Counted from the first letter of the stretch, positions 12,901 through 22,009 are shown. The stretch is 64,000 bases of DNA from Stomoxys calcitrans (GCF_963082655.1 NC_081554.1:92820245-92884244), one strand, 5' to 3'. Program-made: numbers and translations. Notes: generated from the sequence alone by a model not told the origin.

Positions 12901-15900
12901 ATCGAAGATTCTCCTTTAATGGAAAAGGAAACTCAGCCAACCATTGTGCGGTGCGCTTCTTCTCTTGGAAGAGACTCATGTTGTTGTTGTTGTCGTAGCC
13001 ACATTTTCATGTGGAGGTGGCGATCCTCGTCAAGCTCCTACAAGTGAGCAAGCTCGTTCTGGTCCAAAAGACCGATCGCCGCGGAAACTGGGGGGGCATT
13101 GATTATTTAAAGGCGCCAATAACTCGTTTTGTCATATCGAGCATCGTAGGCACTCAGTATTTATGAAAGAGCCGGTACTACCCGGCCTCTCACAGCGACT
13201 CTCCATCCGATACAGCAACTCCGTATGAACCATTCTACTATCCGCCACCTGTGACTCAACAACCACATGTGGCGTGAAGGCTTCAGGCCGTACATTGTGT
13301 TGAATTTATTGCAGAAATGAGCCTGCGATCTGAATGCAACCGAGATCTATTTTTTTTTTCTTTTTCGAAAACAAATGTTCTGTTGTTGTGATGGACAAAC
13401 AAACATAAAATATCATCAATGCAAATTTCTTTGTTTGATTCCAGATTTCAAGCAGTTGAATGTTTTTTGGCTAGTGTTAAATCGACAATAATAAACCATC
13501 CGGATACATGGGAACCTCACTCTATTGAATTTTTTGAAGAATTTACTCAGGGTTTGTATACAAAAAAGTTTCTAAAGATTTTTTTTATAAATAGTATTGA
13601 AATTATTAAACAATTTTCTTTTTTCATATGATCACTTAGTGGCCCGTTGGAAGAAACTTATATCTCGTGTTGTTACCTATAAAGATCGCGTTAAATCACA
13701 GACTGGAAATGCTGCAGCACGTGAGGGCTCGCCTATACCTGGAGTTGAAATATGCGACGTACAAGATGGTAAGTTAACGAAATAGACCCAAGGACTCAAA
13801 CATATTTAAGAATACTCTATATTGATGTTGATCGATCCGGAATTTGGTCACATAATTTTGGAACGACTACAACCTACAATACAACATTTTTCTGCTTAAC
13901 TAAAGGGTTTTTATACCCTCCACCACAGAATGGGGGTATACTTATTTCGTCAGTCCGTTTGTAACACCTCGAAATATTCGTCTAAGACCCTACAAAGTAA
14001 ATAAATTTTTGATCGTCATGTCATTTTAAGTCATTCTATCCATGTCCGTCCGTCTGTCTGTCGAAAGCACGCTAACTTTCTAAAGAGTAAAGCTAGGCGC
14101 TTAAAATTTTGCACAATTACTTCTTATAAGCGTAGGTCTGTTGGGTTTGTAAATGAGCCAAATCGGTCTAGGTTTTGATAAAGTTCCCATATAAACCGAT
14201 CTTGGGTCTTGATTTCTTGAGCTTCTAGGGCGCGCAATTCTTATCCGACTTGGCTGAATTTTGTCATGAAGTGTGTTGTTAGGACTTCCAACAATTGTGC
14301 TAAGTATGGTTTAAATCGGTACATAACCTGATATAGCTGTCATACGAAACGATCTGGGATCTTGACTTCTTGGGCCTCATGAGGGCGCAATTCTTATCCG
14401 ATTTGGCATGATATAGCTGTCATACAAACCGATCTGTGATGGGCCTCATGAGGGCGCAATTCTTATCCGATTTGGCTGAAATTTTGCATGAAGTGTTTTG
14501 TTCTGACTTCCAACAACTGTGCTAACATGTTTGGTTCAAATCGGTACATAACCTGATATATCTGGCATACAAACCGATCTGGGATATTGATATCCGATTT
14601 GGTTGAAATTTTGTACAACGCTTTCTCCCATGACCTTCAACTTACGTGTTCAATATGGTCTGAATCGATCTATATACTGATACAGCATACAAACCAATCT
14701 CCCGATTATGCTTTTGGAGCCGCTACAAGGCACAATTATCCGAATGGACTGAAATGACTTCTACTATGGCCTTCAACATTCAATTCATTTATGGTCCGAA
14801 TTGGACTATAACTTGTTATGGCTCCAATAGCATAACAATTCTTATCCATTACTCTTGCCTAAAACATGGTAAATTATGTTTATCAAAAATTACTTAAAAA
14901 TATAGTTGTTGTTGTTGTTGTAGCAGTGTGTTGTACACTGAGGTGGCAGCCCTTGCCGATGAAGGACTCCATCGGGTCAATCCGGTACATATAACCGGCT
15001 GCCATGGGATTGAAAGTTAGGTTTGGTTAGATAGTAAGTTAGGTAAGGTTAGGTTCATATGTCATTGACCGGCTTTCGCGGCTAAAAGACACTGGTACTT
15101 TGGTGGGGACACAATACCAGATATGAACCAACTTAGGGGAGTGGCATGGAAAACAATTAAGGATTTTGTAAGTAGCACGTTATTCCTAAGATCAAATCTT
15201 CTTTCTTTTTCGAGGTTATTTCTTGGTTTTTAGAGCGCACAACAAGCCGAATACTGGCTAAGGCGTATGTCCATAGTGGCATAAGGCGTATGAATACCCG
15301 CAAAAAATAGTAAAGGTAAAATACAAAATTTTAAACTTAAAGTATTTAACCGATATTTGGGGAAAAATCTCCAATACTGGTAACACTGGTCAGAGTTCCA
15401 ATTTATGTGGTTTTCATCGTCATCGCGATGGTAGGTAGCTGCAACTGCACTCACGGACAATCAACGGTATCGAGTGGAGAGTCTTAGTAAGATGCCGGGC
15501 GGTATCTTGCTTTAATACTGATTGCCGTTGGTACTCGATATGACAAGGCGAGATAATGGCTCCTTAAAATAACCAATAGCCGCGGCGACTGAACCTTTCG
15601 AACAAAACATTTTAAACACCAAACAGACCATTATCCTTTGTATTTTCTTTAGTAAATGTTTCCCAACTTTCTGTATTTTTTTGTATTTATTTAAAGGTGT
15701 TGAAGTTAATCTGGGACATATGATGATAGCTCATCGTTATGCTTTGCCCTCCACCGATGATTATCCGCGAGCCAGATCACCATATAACACAAGCCGTAGC
15801 AACTCCAATGATGCTCTGACCTCTTCAACATCTTCGTCCATACAACAAAATCTAAAGCCGCAATCACCTCCACCAATATCACCAGCATACTCAAATGGTG

Positions 15901-16115
15901 ACGCAAACTCCACTGAGGATGCCCTGATTGAGGAACAGCTTAAGCATTTGAAAAAAAGTACACCATATCAGAAATACTTTAATGGCAATAGCATTGCAGA
16001 AAAAATATCTCCAGCGGAATTGATGAATGGCAATGGCCTGAAAACCGCCACAAATGGACACCACATTACTCCCCTCGATCAATCATCAACATTCAATGGC
16101 AATCCCAAACGATAG
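6928..16115 (+). CDS. papi: papi: Tudor-KH piRNA biogenesis protein (TDRKH orthologue)
   Basis: Five exons join in frame: 6928-7247, 7310-8134, 13445-13551, 13640-13768 and 15697-16115 (stop TAG). They total 1800 nt, 599 aa, close to fly Papi (about 576). All introns are GT-AG. Residues ~11-32 form a membrane segment, matching the N-terminal mitochondrial outer-membrane anchor of the family. Two KH domains follow (about 70-130 and 138-205) with GXXG loops GRQG and GRCG. An extended Tudor domain (about 266-385) carries FVDYGDSE and is completed by exon 3 (FQAVECFLASV). The C-terminus is low-complexity and Ser/Pro/Asn-rich. Papi/TDRKH binds methylated-arginine PIWI proteins through Tudor and supports piRNA 3'-end formation on mitochondria (known for the family). 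The GTTTGT donor of exon 3 is weak but needed for frame. Intron 3 is 5.3 kb and full of repeats. Confidence 0.93.
8154..8625 (+). repeat. 236-bp near-perfect tandem duplication in papi intron 3
   Basis: The unit beginning 'tgaatccttctgtattatg' at 8154 recurs at 8390. I see one clear mismatch (actacttc versus actgcttc). Part of each unit ('cacacaggaaaaataaaaa') resembles the end of the AT-rich element described at 9150. Confidence 0.9.
9150..10066. mobile_element. AT-rich DNA element with short inverted ends, inserted in type D
   Basis: It starts 'acacagaaaaaa' and ends in 'tttttatgtgta', so the termini are imperfect inverted repeats. Inside are many 'caattaaaaaattaattg' palindromes. No transposase is present, as in a MITE-like non-autonomous element. 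A ~108-bp LINE derivative (9611-9718) is nested inside. Confidence 0.5.
9611..9718 (+). mobile_element. Short LINE derivative, copy E
   Basis: Starts 'caatcacatggcagccgg', contains the CCGATG/CATCGG stem and 'aagggctgccgcctcag', and ends in 'gacaacaacaac'. Same family as 57718-57821. Confidence 0.8.
10396..10525. mobile_element. Palindromic MITE
   Basis: The left arm 'tttgtcactctattcgttcg' and the right arm ('cgaacgaatcgagtgacaaa') are inverted repeats, and the centre 'cagctgatttccc..ttatagaatcagctt' is also palindromic. No ORF. Confidence 0.75.
10540..12170. repeat. AT-rich 'caattaaaaaatt' repeat tract split by a type A repeat
   Basis: 10540-10800 and 11796-12170 are made of short units such as 'tgattgaatcaattaatt' and 'aaatttcaatcacaat'. 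The type A copy at 10806-11795 sits between. The right border 'gtgagatttttctgtg' mirrors 'cacagaaaaaaaatcgc' at 9153, so the two tracts may belong to one family. Confidence 0.55.
10806..11795 (-). repeat. Type A interspersed repeat
   Basis: Minus-strand copy with units 'gaattgcgccctctaga', 'caagacccaagatcggttta' and 'tatggcagctatatca'. It ends 'cccccattctatgttgaag' at the promoter-distal border. Confidence 0.75.
12171..12424. other. No gene recognised
   Basis: Contains a minus-strand open frame (12263-12481, 72 codons) with no similarity I recognise; its start overlaps the SINE tail. Confidence 0.35.
12425..12745 (-). mobile_element. tRNA-like SINE copy
   Basis: On the minus strand it opens with a tRNA-like head ('ggaggccatcgtagcgcag') and a B-box 'GGGTTCGAATC', followed by the body and a tail containing 'tgttcctttaaggaatattc'. 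It matches the 38031 copy over most of its length. Confidence 0.75.
12979..13300 (-). mobile_element. Type D SINE-like element
   Basis: Minus-strand copy beginning at its 3' end with 'gttgttgttgttgtcgtagc', followed by the 'cacattttcatgtgg' palindrome. It clearly shows the (CAA)n 3' tail of the family. Confidence 0.75.
13912..14865 (+). repeat. Type A interspersed repeat
   Basis: Begins 'ttataccctccaccacag' with 'aatgggggtata', then 'gtccgtccgtctgtctgtcg' and repeated 'tatagctgtcatac..aaccgatct' units. Lies in papi intron 4. Confidence 0.75.
14905..15011 (-). mobile_element. Short LINE derivative, copy A
   Basis: Reads from (GTT)5 through 'gtagcagtgtgttgtacac' to 'ggctgccatgggatt'. On the minus strand it starts AATCCCATGGCAGCC and ends (CAA)n. 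Same family as 57718-57821. Confidence 0.85.
15040..15310 (+). mobile_element. 3' remnant of RNase H-bearing LINE
   Basis: 'gggacacaataccagatat' followed by 'gaaccaacttaggggag' corresponds to the last codons of the ORF at 34222-34875 (DTIPDVNQLRG), followed by the same 3' tail 'tagagcgcacaacaagccg'. Confidence 0.75.
15430..15620 (+). mobile_element. Type D element fragment
   Basis: Contains 'gtagctgcaactgcact', 'cacggacaatcaacggtat', 'gatatgacaaggcgagat'; both ends are lost. Confidence 0.6.
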
Positions 16116-16566
16116 ATTGCCCTTGTTACCGTTTTTATGTTTTTTGTTTTTAGTTAGTCTTAGATTTAAATTCATAATTTTTTATGAACCTAATTCTCCT
16201 GTAAATAGTTTTATTTGTAATTATTATAGTTTTTTTGTGTGTGTTAATTTAATACATTTTATTGCGTGTTCTGAAAGGACTTTTTATTTATGATTTTTGT
16301 TTATGCCATATATATATACATATGTATGTTAGTGATTATGTTTGTCGTTAAATGGGGCTTAAAACTTATTCCTAAATATTTTTTTTATAATTTCTTTTTG
16401 TTTAAAACATTAAATTAGTTTTATGTAAATATTTTTTTTTTTTTGCAATAAGCGATTTGATTGTAAACCACTTTAGAATTGTCATTATGTTCCATTTAAG
16501 CCATTACAAACAATTTTTGGATTGCGATGCATCCAAAGCTGAAAGGTGATTTAACATGCTTTCATG

Positions 16567-16572
16567 AATAAA
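16567..16572 (+). terminator. papi polyadenylation signal
   Basis: AATAAA lies 452 bp past the papi stop codon, in a T-rich 3' UTR. Cleavage is probably within 10-30 bp downstream. Confidence 0.55.
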
Positions 16573-16789
16573 GTAAAATTTTTGAAACTTGACCTTGATT
16601 GTCTTCTAAATATTGAACAGTAACTTCAGAAATTCCTTGCACTCACAAAATCTGATAATCTGTCCTCTCATTCTCGTTTTATCCGCTATAACCCGGCAAG
16701 CAAACGAACTCGCCATCCTTAACTCAGACAGCGTCGCCCTGAAAGGCTTTGCTGACCCCTACAACTAAGTCGTCCGCCTTCTTTTCCCT

Positions 16790-16935
16790 CTTGTTATTGT
16801 TATCTCATTTTCACGTGGAGGTGGCGATGCTCGTCAAGCTCGTGTATGTGAGCAAGCTCGTTCCGGCCCAAAGGACCGATGGCCGCGGAAACAAGGTGGC
16901 TATTGGTTATTTGAAGGCGCCAATAAACAAGTTCC
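16790..16935 (-). mobile_element. Type D element fragment
   Basis: Starts 'tctcattttcacgtgg' and includes 'aggaccgatggccgcgg'; only the 3' part of the family is present. Confidence 0.6.
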
Positions 16936-17279
16936 AGCCTGTGTGATGTTCCTAGTTATCTCGTGCGTGTTTTGCGAGTTAAATTCATATCCCTCCCAGG
17001 AGAAACTCAAGTTAAAACCAGCGACAACATTCAAGCCCCTAGACCTAACATCGTCTGTGAAGTGGGCGAGTTCAAATCCATCTTATGTTAGGATCCGAAT
17101 TAGCCTTTTCATGCTGGTTACATATAGAAGTTGATCTTAAAACGCGTGTTCTGTGCCATCAAGGATTGGATTGGATCAGTGTGTTGGTCCCCATCTTCAT
17201 GGAAAGACTCTGAGATTCGCTAGGTGTTCTGAAGGATATTGTAATGGATAACCGTCGATTCTATAATGGAGAAGATGCA

Positions 17280-17565
17280 GAGGAATAACACGGGATAACA
17301 CAGGCTGGAACTTTGAGCTCCGACTTGTGTGGTGTCCATCGTTATCATGGAAAGTTTAGCTGAAAGCTACCTTGCACGTTCACAGATTGTGGATAGTGGA
17401 AAGCTTCGTTATTATGCGGAGTAGCTTCAAACGCTGATGCGGGCAGTCAGCGATTTTCGCGAGGAATGTCTCAGTGAGGAGTCAGGTGGCACTGATATTG
17501 AGTGATACTCGAGATGACAAGGCGAGTTATTGACGCCTTCAAATAACCAATGGCCAACAACAGCG
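17280..17565 (+). mobile_element. Type D element
   Basis: Shows the family 5' region 'caggctggaactttgagc' and 'ttgtgtggtgtccatcg', then 'gcgggcagtcagcgatttt'. The 3' end is truncated. Confidence 0.65.
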
Positions 17566-17715
17566 TCTGTTCACAGGTTAGGGGCTACTGGAGGCGAACG
17601 TCGGATCTTGGAGCAAGCGGTTCCCGATATGGAGGGATAACATGTGCGATCCCACAAAGCCCATGCGGTTAAGGCGCTGGGTCAGTAACACGCCCCCGGA
17701 AAACTATAAGAATCA

Positions 17716-18165
17716 TTGAGAAACAAAGGAATAGAAAAAACGGACCCCCTAACGTTGACGATCCACGCAAACGAAAGGACCATGATTAGCGGATCTGAAT
17801 ACGCAGTGTACGCGCCGGCGGATGTATTGGAGAAGTACAAGGCAGTTGTTACCGCCTTACAGGAAGTACGATGGACCGGGAGTGACGTAACAACAACACC
17901 AAACGGTGTCGAACTATACTATAGCTGCCATAACACGAGGCATGAATATAACTGCGAATTTGTGATTAGTCGGTGACTGAAACACCTTGCCTCAAGCTTT
18001 ACTCCGGTGGATGAGAGCCTAGCCACAATCCGCATAAAAGCCAAATTCTTCAACATCAGCCTTATTTGTGCCCATGCCCCGACGAAAGAAAAGGACGAGC
18101 AGACCAAGGATATTTTCTACGAGCGCCTAGAGAGAGAATATGACCGCTGCCCCGCCCGTGATATT
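17716..18165 (+). pseudogene. RTE-type LINE endonuclease fragment
   Basis: Two frames give LQEVRWTGSD, YYSCHNTRHEYNCEFVISR and then TIRIKAKFFNISLICAHAPT with ERLEREYDRCP, which are the apurinic endonuclease blocks of RTE/BovB-type LINEs. A stop after VISR and a frame change separate the halves. The catalytic Glu of the QE motif is present, but the rest of the endonuclease and all of the RT are missing in this orientation. It ends at a short LINE derivative at 18171. Confidence 0.85.
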
Positions 18166-18170
18166 AATTA

Positions 18171-18259
18171 TTGTAGCAGTGTGTTGTACACTAAGGCGCA
18201 AGCCCTTGCCGGTGAAGAACTCCATCGGGTCAATCCGGTACGTACATCCGGCTGCCATG
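18171..18259 (-). mobile_element. Short LINE derivative, copy B
   Basis: 'ttgtagcagtgtgttgtac' to 'catccggctgccatg', diverged from the other copies (ggcgcaagccc instead of ggcggcagccc). It lies exactly where the RTE fragment switches strand. Confidence 0.75.
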
Positions 18260-18274
18260 CAGATGTGTGCTATC

Positions 18275-18375
18275 ACGTATAATCTTCTCCAGCAAAATAT
18301 TAAAGAGATCACACGATAGGCTGTCTCCTTGTCTGAAACATCCTTTGGTTTTAAATGGTTCGGAGAGCTTCTTTT
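18275..18375 (-). pseudogene. RTE-type LINE reverse transcriptase fragment
   Basis: Nearly the same as 22600-22695 on the minus strand, encoding the TKGCFRQGDSLSCDLFN region of RTE reverse transcriptase. The full-length LINE has inserted directly beside it. Confidence 0.75.
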
Positions 18376-18377
18376 CT

Positions 18378-18388
18378 TGCATGTTGTT
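18378..18388. repeat. Target-site duplication, left copy
   Basis: 'tgcatgttgtt' is repeated at 21979-21989 and brackets the full-length LINE. The last bases are ambiguous because they overlap the (GTT)n tail. Confidence 0.75.
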
Positions 18389-18424
18389 GTTGTTGTTGTT
18401 GTTGTTGTAGCAGTTTATTGTGTA

Positions 18425-21400
18425 CTATCTTTCGTCTGCTTGATTCTGTTGAGTGTCAAGACCCAGGAACTCCGCGACTAAGATGGGGTGCGTCCACAGG
18501 GATCTGGGTCTGAGTCGAGTGGGTCTGGCCGGGCAGTTAAACAGGTGACGTGTATCGTGCGGTCCCTGGTTACAGTCGGGACATACATCTTGCACGTCGG
18601 CATCAATCCTAGCTCTGTGGGAATTGAGGCGGCTGCATCTGCCGGAACGTAATTGAGCCAGAATCACTCTGGTTTGCCGGGGGAGGTCGATTTCTTCGGG
18701 TGCAATGGGTGGCGGTCGTACTCCAAGGACTACATTCACCCGGTAGCCAGTTAACGCGTCTGCTACCGTGTCTGCATGAATGTTGTTCAGACCCGCTTGA
18801 TATGCCGCTTGATCTAGAGGTTCTCTCTTGTAGCGCTGGACCTCACGCTCTAGATCATGTAGATCTACCTTAAGGCTTCTGGGCGGTGGGTATCTATCCA
18901 CAAGATGATGATTTGGATGATTTCTGCGATAACAGCCCAAAAGGTATTGCTTAGACAGCATGTAGTTATGTCTTCGCACTGGTAGGATCTTTGTCTCCTG
19001 GTGGAGGTGGTCCACATGAGAACTAAGGAGGCAACCCGTCGCAGTTCGGAGGGCGGCATTCTGACAGATCTGAATATTATTCCACTGCGTGTCACAAAGC
19101 TGACGTGACCACACTGGCGCTGCATAACTTACCACAGACCGGCCAATTGCTTTGTACGTGGTCAACAAGGTTTCTTTGTCTGCACCCCAAGTGCTGCCAG
19201 CGAGTGACTTGAGGACCTTGTTTCTACTTTTGACTTTATTGCAGATTGCTGTGGCATGTGGGGAGAAAGTGTAGGAGCTGTCAAATGTGACGCCAAGTAT
19301 TTTGGGACACTTGATGGTCGGAATCAATTCTCCATCGACCATCACAGTCAGCTCAGAATTCACCTCACGCGTATTTGTGGTGAACAGTGTGGCTGAAGAT
19401 TTGGTGGCGGATATCTTCAGATTTCTTGCAGCGAAATATGAGGCAAGCTCGTTGAGGTAGACGTTCAACCTATCGCAGATGTCATCAATGGGTGGGGGGC
19501 CTGATGCCAAGATCGTACAGTCGTCCGCATATGATACGATCTCTATGCCGTCTGGAGGAGGTGGGATGGAGGAAAGGTAGAGGTTAAACAGAGCCGGAGA
19601 TATCACCCCGCCTTGGGGAACTCCCTGTTTCACTCTACGGTGTTTTGACTTCTTATCCCTAAATTCCACAAATGACTGGCGGCCACACAGATAATTCGCG
19701 ACCCAACGTTTAAGGCCTGGCTGGAGGGACGTGTTGGCGATGTCCTCAAATAATTTGGCATGGCTGACCGTGTCGAATGCCTTCGATAGGTCCAATGCCA
19801 CGAGGACCGTCCTATCACATGGCCTGGGTTGATTGAAGCCACGGCAAATGTGTGTGGTGATGGCATGCAAAGCTGTTGTTGTGCTGTGCAGTCTCCGAAA
19901 TCCGTGTTGATGCTCGGCGAATGGAAATTCTCCTACGAGGCTCGGGAGGAGTAATGCCTCAAGCGTCTTAGCCACTGGTGAGAGAAGGGAGATCGGTCTG
20001 TACGACTCCCCCAAACTCGGGTCTTTACCAGGCTTCAGTAGCGGGATCACTCTGCCCATTTTCCAGACATCGGGAACTATAAGAGTGTTCAATGACAGGT
20101 TAAGGACAGTGGTAAGGTACTCAACTCCAGGTAAATCCAGATTCTTCAGCATCAATGTAGAGATTCCGTCGGGGCCCAACGCCTTGGAAGATTTGGCGCC
20201 ACGGATGACATTCGTAACTTCGCCCACGGTAAATTGTGATGGCTGTTCATCGGCTCGGAGACCACGAATACGGCGAATGGCTCTCCTCCTTGCCCTGTCT
20301 CTCTCGGGATGCACGATAAATTGACGGTTGAACAACCTGGCGCATCTCTTCGGATCAGTCACGGTTAACTCGCCAAAAGTGACTGAGGTCCTGTCGTCCC
20401 GTCTCCCGGGGTTCGAGAGAGACTTAACAGTGGCCCACAATTTGCCTGCACCGGTGCCTAAGTTACATTGCTCCAAGTGTTCCAGCCACAAATTCCGCTT
20501 ATGTTCGTTGACTACCCTGTTTATTTCCAGATTCAGCTCGCTGATTCTGGGGTTAGCGGGGTCCATAGCACGAATCCCATCACGCTCGTCTGCGAGTACC
20601 ACTGCTTGCGCCGGGAAATTGGGTCGCACTTGCGGTATTCGACCGGCTGGAATAAAGCGAGCGGCTGCTGCGTTGATGATGTCTCGGAATTTCCTCTCGG
20701 CCACAAGCACATCAGAGGGGGGTGGCAGTTCATTGAAGCGGCGATTGGTATACTCTCTGAAGCCAGTCCAATTGGCCTTCTTATAGTTGATGAACGTTCG
20801 GCGCTCAGAGGTAATGAAGTCGGGTGGTCGGTCGATGGTGAGGATTATGGGGAGGTGGTCTGACCCCAAAGAGATGACGGCTTGCCAGGATACGTCACTC
20901 AGGAGATCAGGGGATGCGATTGAGATGTCTGGCGAGCTGCTGCACCTCCTCGTAATCCTAGTGGGGGCATCCTCATTCACCGTGCAAAACGTGGAGCTAT
21001 CTATCTGCTCTGCCAAAGCTATGCCACGCTGGTCGTTGCCTAGGGGAGAATGCCATGACGAGTGATGTGCATTGAAATCCCCCAGAACCAGACGACTATG
21101 GCCAGATAGCAACCCACTTATGTCGGGGCTGTAGGCCTGGCCATTAATCGGGACACAGCTGCCAACCGGCGGTATATACACGTTGTATATCTCTATCTCG
21201 GCAGTACCAGACTTGACTGCTACCCCCATACATTCCATGTATGGGTCACTAGCGTCAAGCGCAGGCGAGATAGGTCTATACTGCACGGAATGGTGTATAA
21301 CGAAGGCCAATCCCCCACCTCCATTCCTTGAGCGATCCTTACGTAGCACATTGTAGCCGTGACAACTGTGCAAGCTGTAGGTGTTAGTCAGCTTTGTCTC

Positions 21401-21844
21401 CTGGATCGCTGCGACCGATATGCTCTTCCGACTCATAAAATCCACAATCTCATCAATCTTGCCTCGCAGTCCATTGCAGTTTAACTGCAGGAACGATACA
21501 TTTCCCGACACTGGCCTGGCAATAGTAGGGCTAGGGTGCTGTCTTTGCATAAATTGCCGTACGGGAGAGGTCGGGGGGGTCACATAGTCCGACGACGAGG
21601 ACGCCGAAGGCGACGACGGCGACGCTTGTGACCCACTGCTGGCTGAGTTCGCACAGCACCTAGCGACATAGCCAGTATGACTATACTCCCGTAGCGAAGT
21701 TAGGCCAGAGCAAGAACGGAAATGTACCCACTCCAAGCACCTGTTACACCTCACCGACACTGACCGATGATGAAGGCGGTTCTGGCAAACGGAACAGAAC
21801 CAGGGTCCGGGGTTCTTTTCAATCCCGGCACGGACCAAAAGCAT
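18425..21844 (-). CDS. LINE polyprotein: 2A-like, zinc finger, endonuclease, reverse transcriptase
   Basis: 1139 codons from the ATG at 21844. Residues 7-14 are GIEKNPGP, matching the ExNPGP core of 2A ribosome-skipping peptides, with Gly replacing the usual Asp. The frame stays open upstream (hydrophobic CLLRMLLVRA just before), so the true start may be earlier. A PHD-like finger follows (C17, C20, C33, C36, H41, C45). The apurinic endonuclease shows QLNCNGLRGK, AIQETKL, GDFNAHH and SDHLPI (about 118-340). The reverse transcriptase shows ALDLSKAFDTVSH, QGVPQGGVISP and YADD at about 772. Near the C-terminus is a CPDC...H...C finger. No RNase H domain is visible. The order fits Jockey/I/Ingi-group LINEs; the 2A start favours an Ingi-like relation, which I cannot confirm without a tree. 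Confidence 0.9.
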   Translation of the reverse strand: MLLVRAGIEKNPGPWFCSVCQNRLHHRSVSVRCNRCLEWVHFRSCSGLTSLREYSHTGYVARCCANSASSGSQASPSSPSASSSSDYVTPPTSPVRQFMQRQHPSPTIARPVSGNVSFLQLNCNGLRGKIDEIVDFMSRKSISVAAIQETKLTNTYSLHSCHGYNVLRKDRSRNGGGGLAFVIHHSVQYRPISPALDASDPYMECMGVAVKSGTAEIEIYNVYIPPVGSCVPINGQAYSPDISGLLSGHSRLVLGDFNAHHSSWHSPLGNDQRGIALAEQIDSSTFCTVNEDAPTRITRRCSSSPDISIASPDLLSDVSWQAVISLGSDHLPIILTIDRPPDFITSERRTFINYKKANWTGFREYTNRRFNELPPPSDVLVAERKFRDIINAAAARFIPAGRIPQVRPNFPAQAVVLADERDGIRAMDPANPRISELNLEINRVVNEHKRNLWLEHLEQCNLGTGAGKLWATVKSLSNPGRRDDRTSVTFGELTVTDPKRCARLFNRQFIVHPERDRARRRAIRRIRGLRADEQPSQFTVGEVTNVIRGAKSSKALGPDGISTLMLKNLDLPGVEYLTTVLNLSLNTLIVPDVWKMGRVIPLLKPGKDPSLGESYRPISLLSPVAKTLEALLLPSLVGEFPFAEHQHGFRRLHSTTTALHAITTHICRGFNQPRPCDRTVLVALDLSKAFDTVSHAKLFEDIANTSLQPGLKRWVANYLCGRQSFVEFRDKKSKHRRVKQGVPQGGVISPALFNLYLSSIPPPPDGIEIVSYADDCTILASGPPPIDDICDRLNVYLNELASYFAARNLKISATKSSATLFTTNTREVNSELTVMVDGELIPTIKCPKILGVTFDSSYTFSPHATAICNKVKSRNKVLKSLAGSTWGADKETLLTTYKAIGRSVVSYAAPVWSRQLCDTQWNNIQICQNAALRTATGCLLSSHVDHLHQETKILPVRRHNYMLSKQYLLGCYRRNHPNHHLVDRYPPPRSLKVDLHDLEREVQRYKREPLDQAAYQAGLNNIHADTVADALTGYRVNVVLGVRPPPIAPEEIDLPRQTRVILAQLRSGRCSRLNSHRARIDADVQDVCPDCNQGPHDTRHLFNCPARPTRLRPRSLWTHPILVAEFLGLDTQQNQADER

Positions 21845-21897
21845 ACGGAGAAGGCACTCCGGGATGTGCCTCTCCCATGACGAAAAAAGACGAACAC

Positions 21898-21978
21898 GTA
21901 CACTGAGGCGGCAGCCCTTGCCGATGAAGATTCCATCGGGTCAATCCGGTACGTACAACCGGCTGCCATGGGATTGTA
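21898..21978 (-). ncRNA. Conserved structured 5' leader of the LINE
   Basis: The first ~80 transcribed nt can pair GGCAGCC with GGCUGCC, CCGGU with ACCGG, and CCGAUG with CAUCGG. The same segment heads every short derivative. In trypanosomatid L1Tc/ingi the first 77 nt (Pr77) act as promoter and, in L1Tc, as an HDV-like ribozyme; a similar role here is inference. Confidence 0.5.
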
Positions 21979-21989
21979 TGCATGTTGTT
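21979..21989. repeat. Target-site duplication, right copy
   Basis: 'tgcatgttgtt', identical to 18378-18388. Confidence 0.75.
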
Positions 21990-22009
21990 AAATGGTACTT
22001 GTGACATGT

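Larger units (their letters stand above)
18389..21978 (-). mobile_element. Full-length non-LTR retrotransposon with 2A-like start
   Basis: About 3.6 kb from a (CAA)n tail (18389) to a 5' end reading CAATCCCATGGCAGCC (21978), flanked by an 11-bp direct repeat. It carries one intact ORF. Its first ~80 nt and last ~20 nt are shared with the ~105-bp elements at 9611, 14905, 23250 and 57718. An intact ORF plus a clean target-site duplication point to a recent insertion, and the site is an older RTE-type LINE fragment. Confidence 0.88.

Noticed and set aside
14917..15000. Microsatellite (GTT)n only
   Set aside because: The GTT run is the complement of the (CAA)n tail of a short LINE derivative, not an isolated microsatellite.
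20328..20786. 152-codon plus ORF inside the LINE
   Set aside because: Antisense shadow of the LINE reverse-transcriptase ORF; Ser/Arg-rich without similarity.
18389..21978. Assignment of the LINE to Jockey, I or Ingi by eye
   Set aside because: Domain order and motifs fit several clades and I cannot build a tree; left open.
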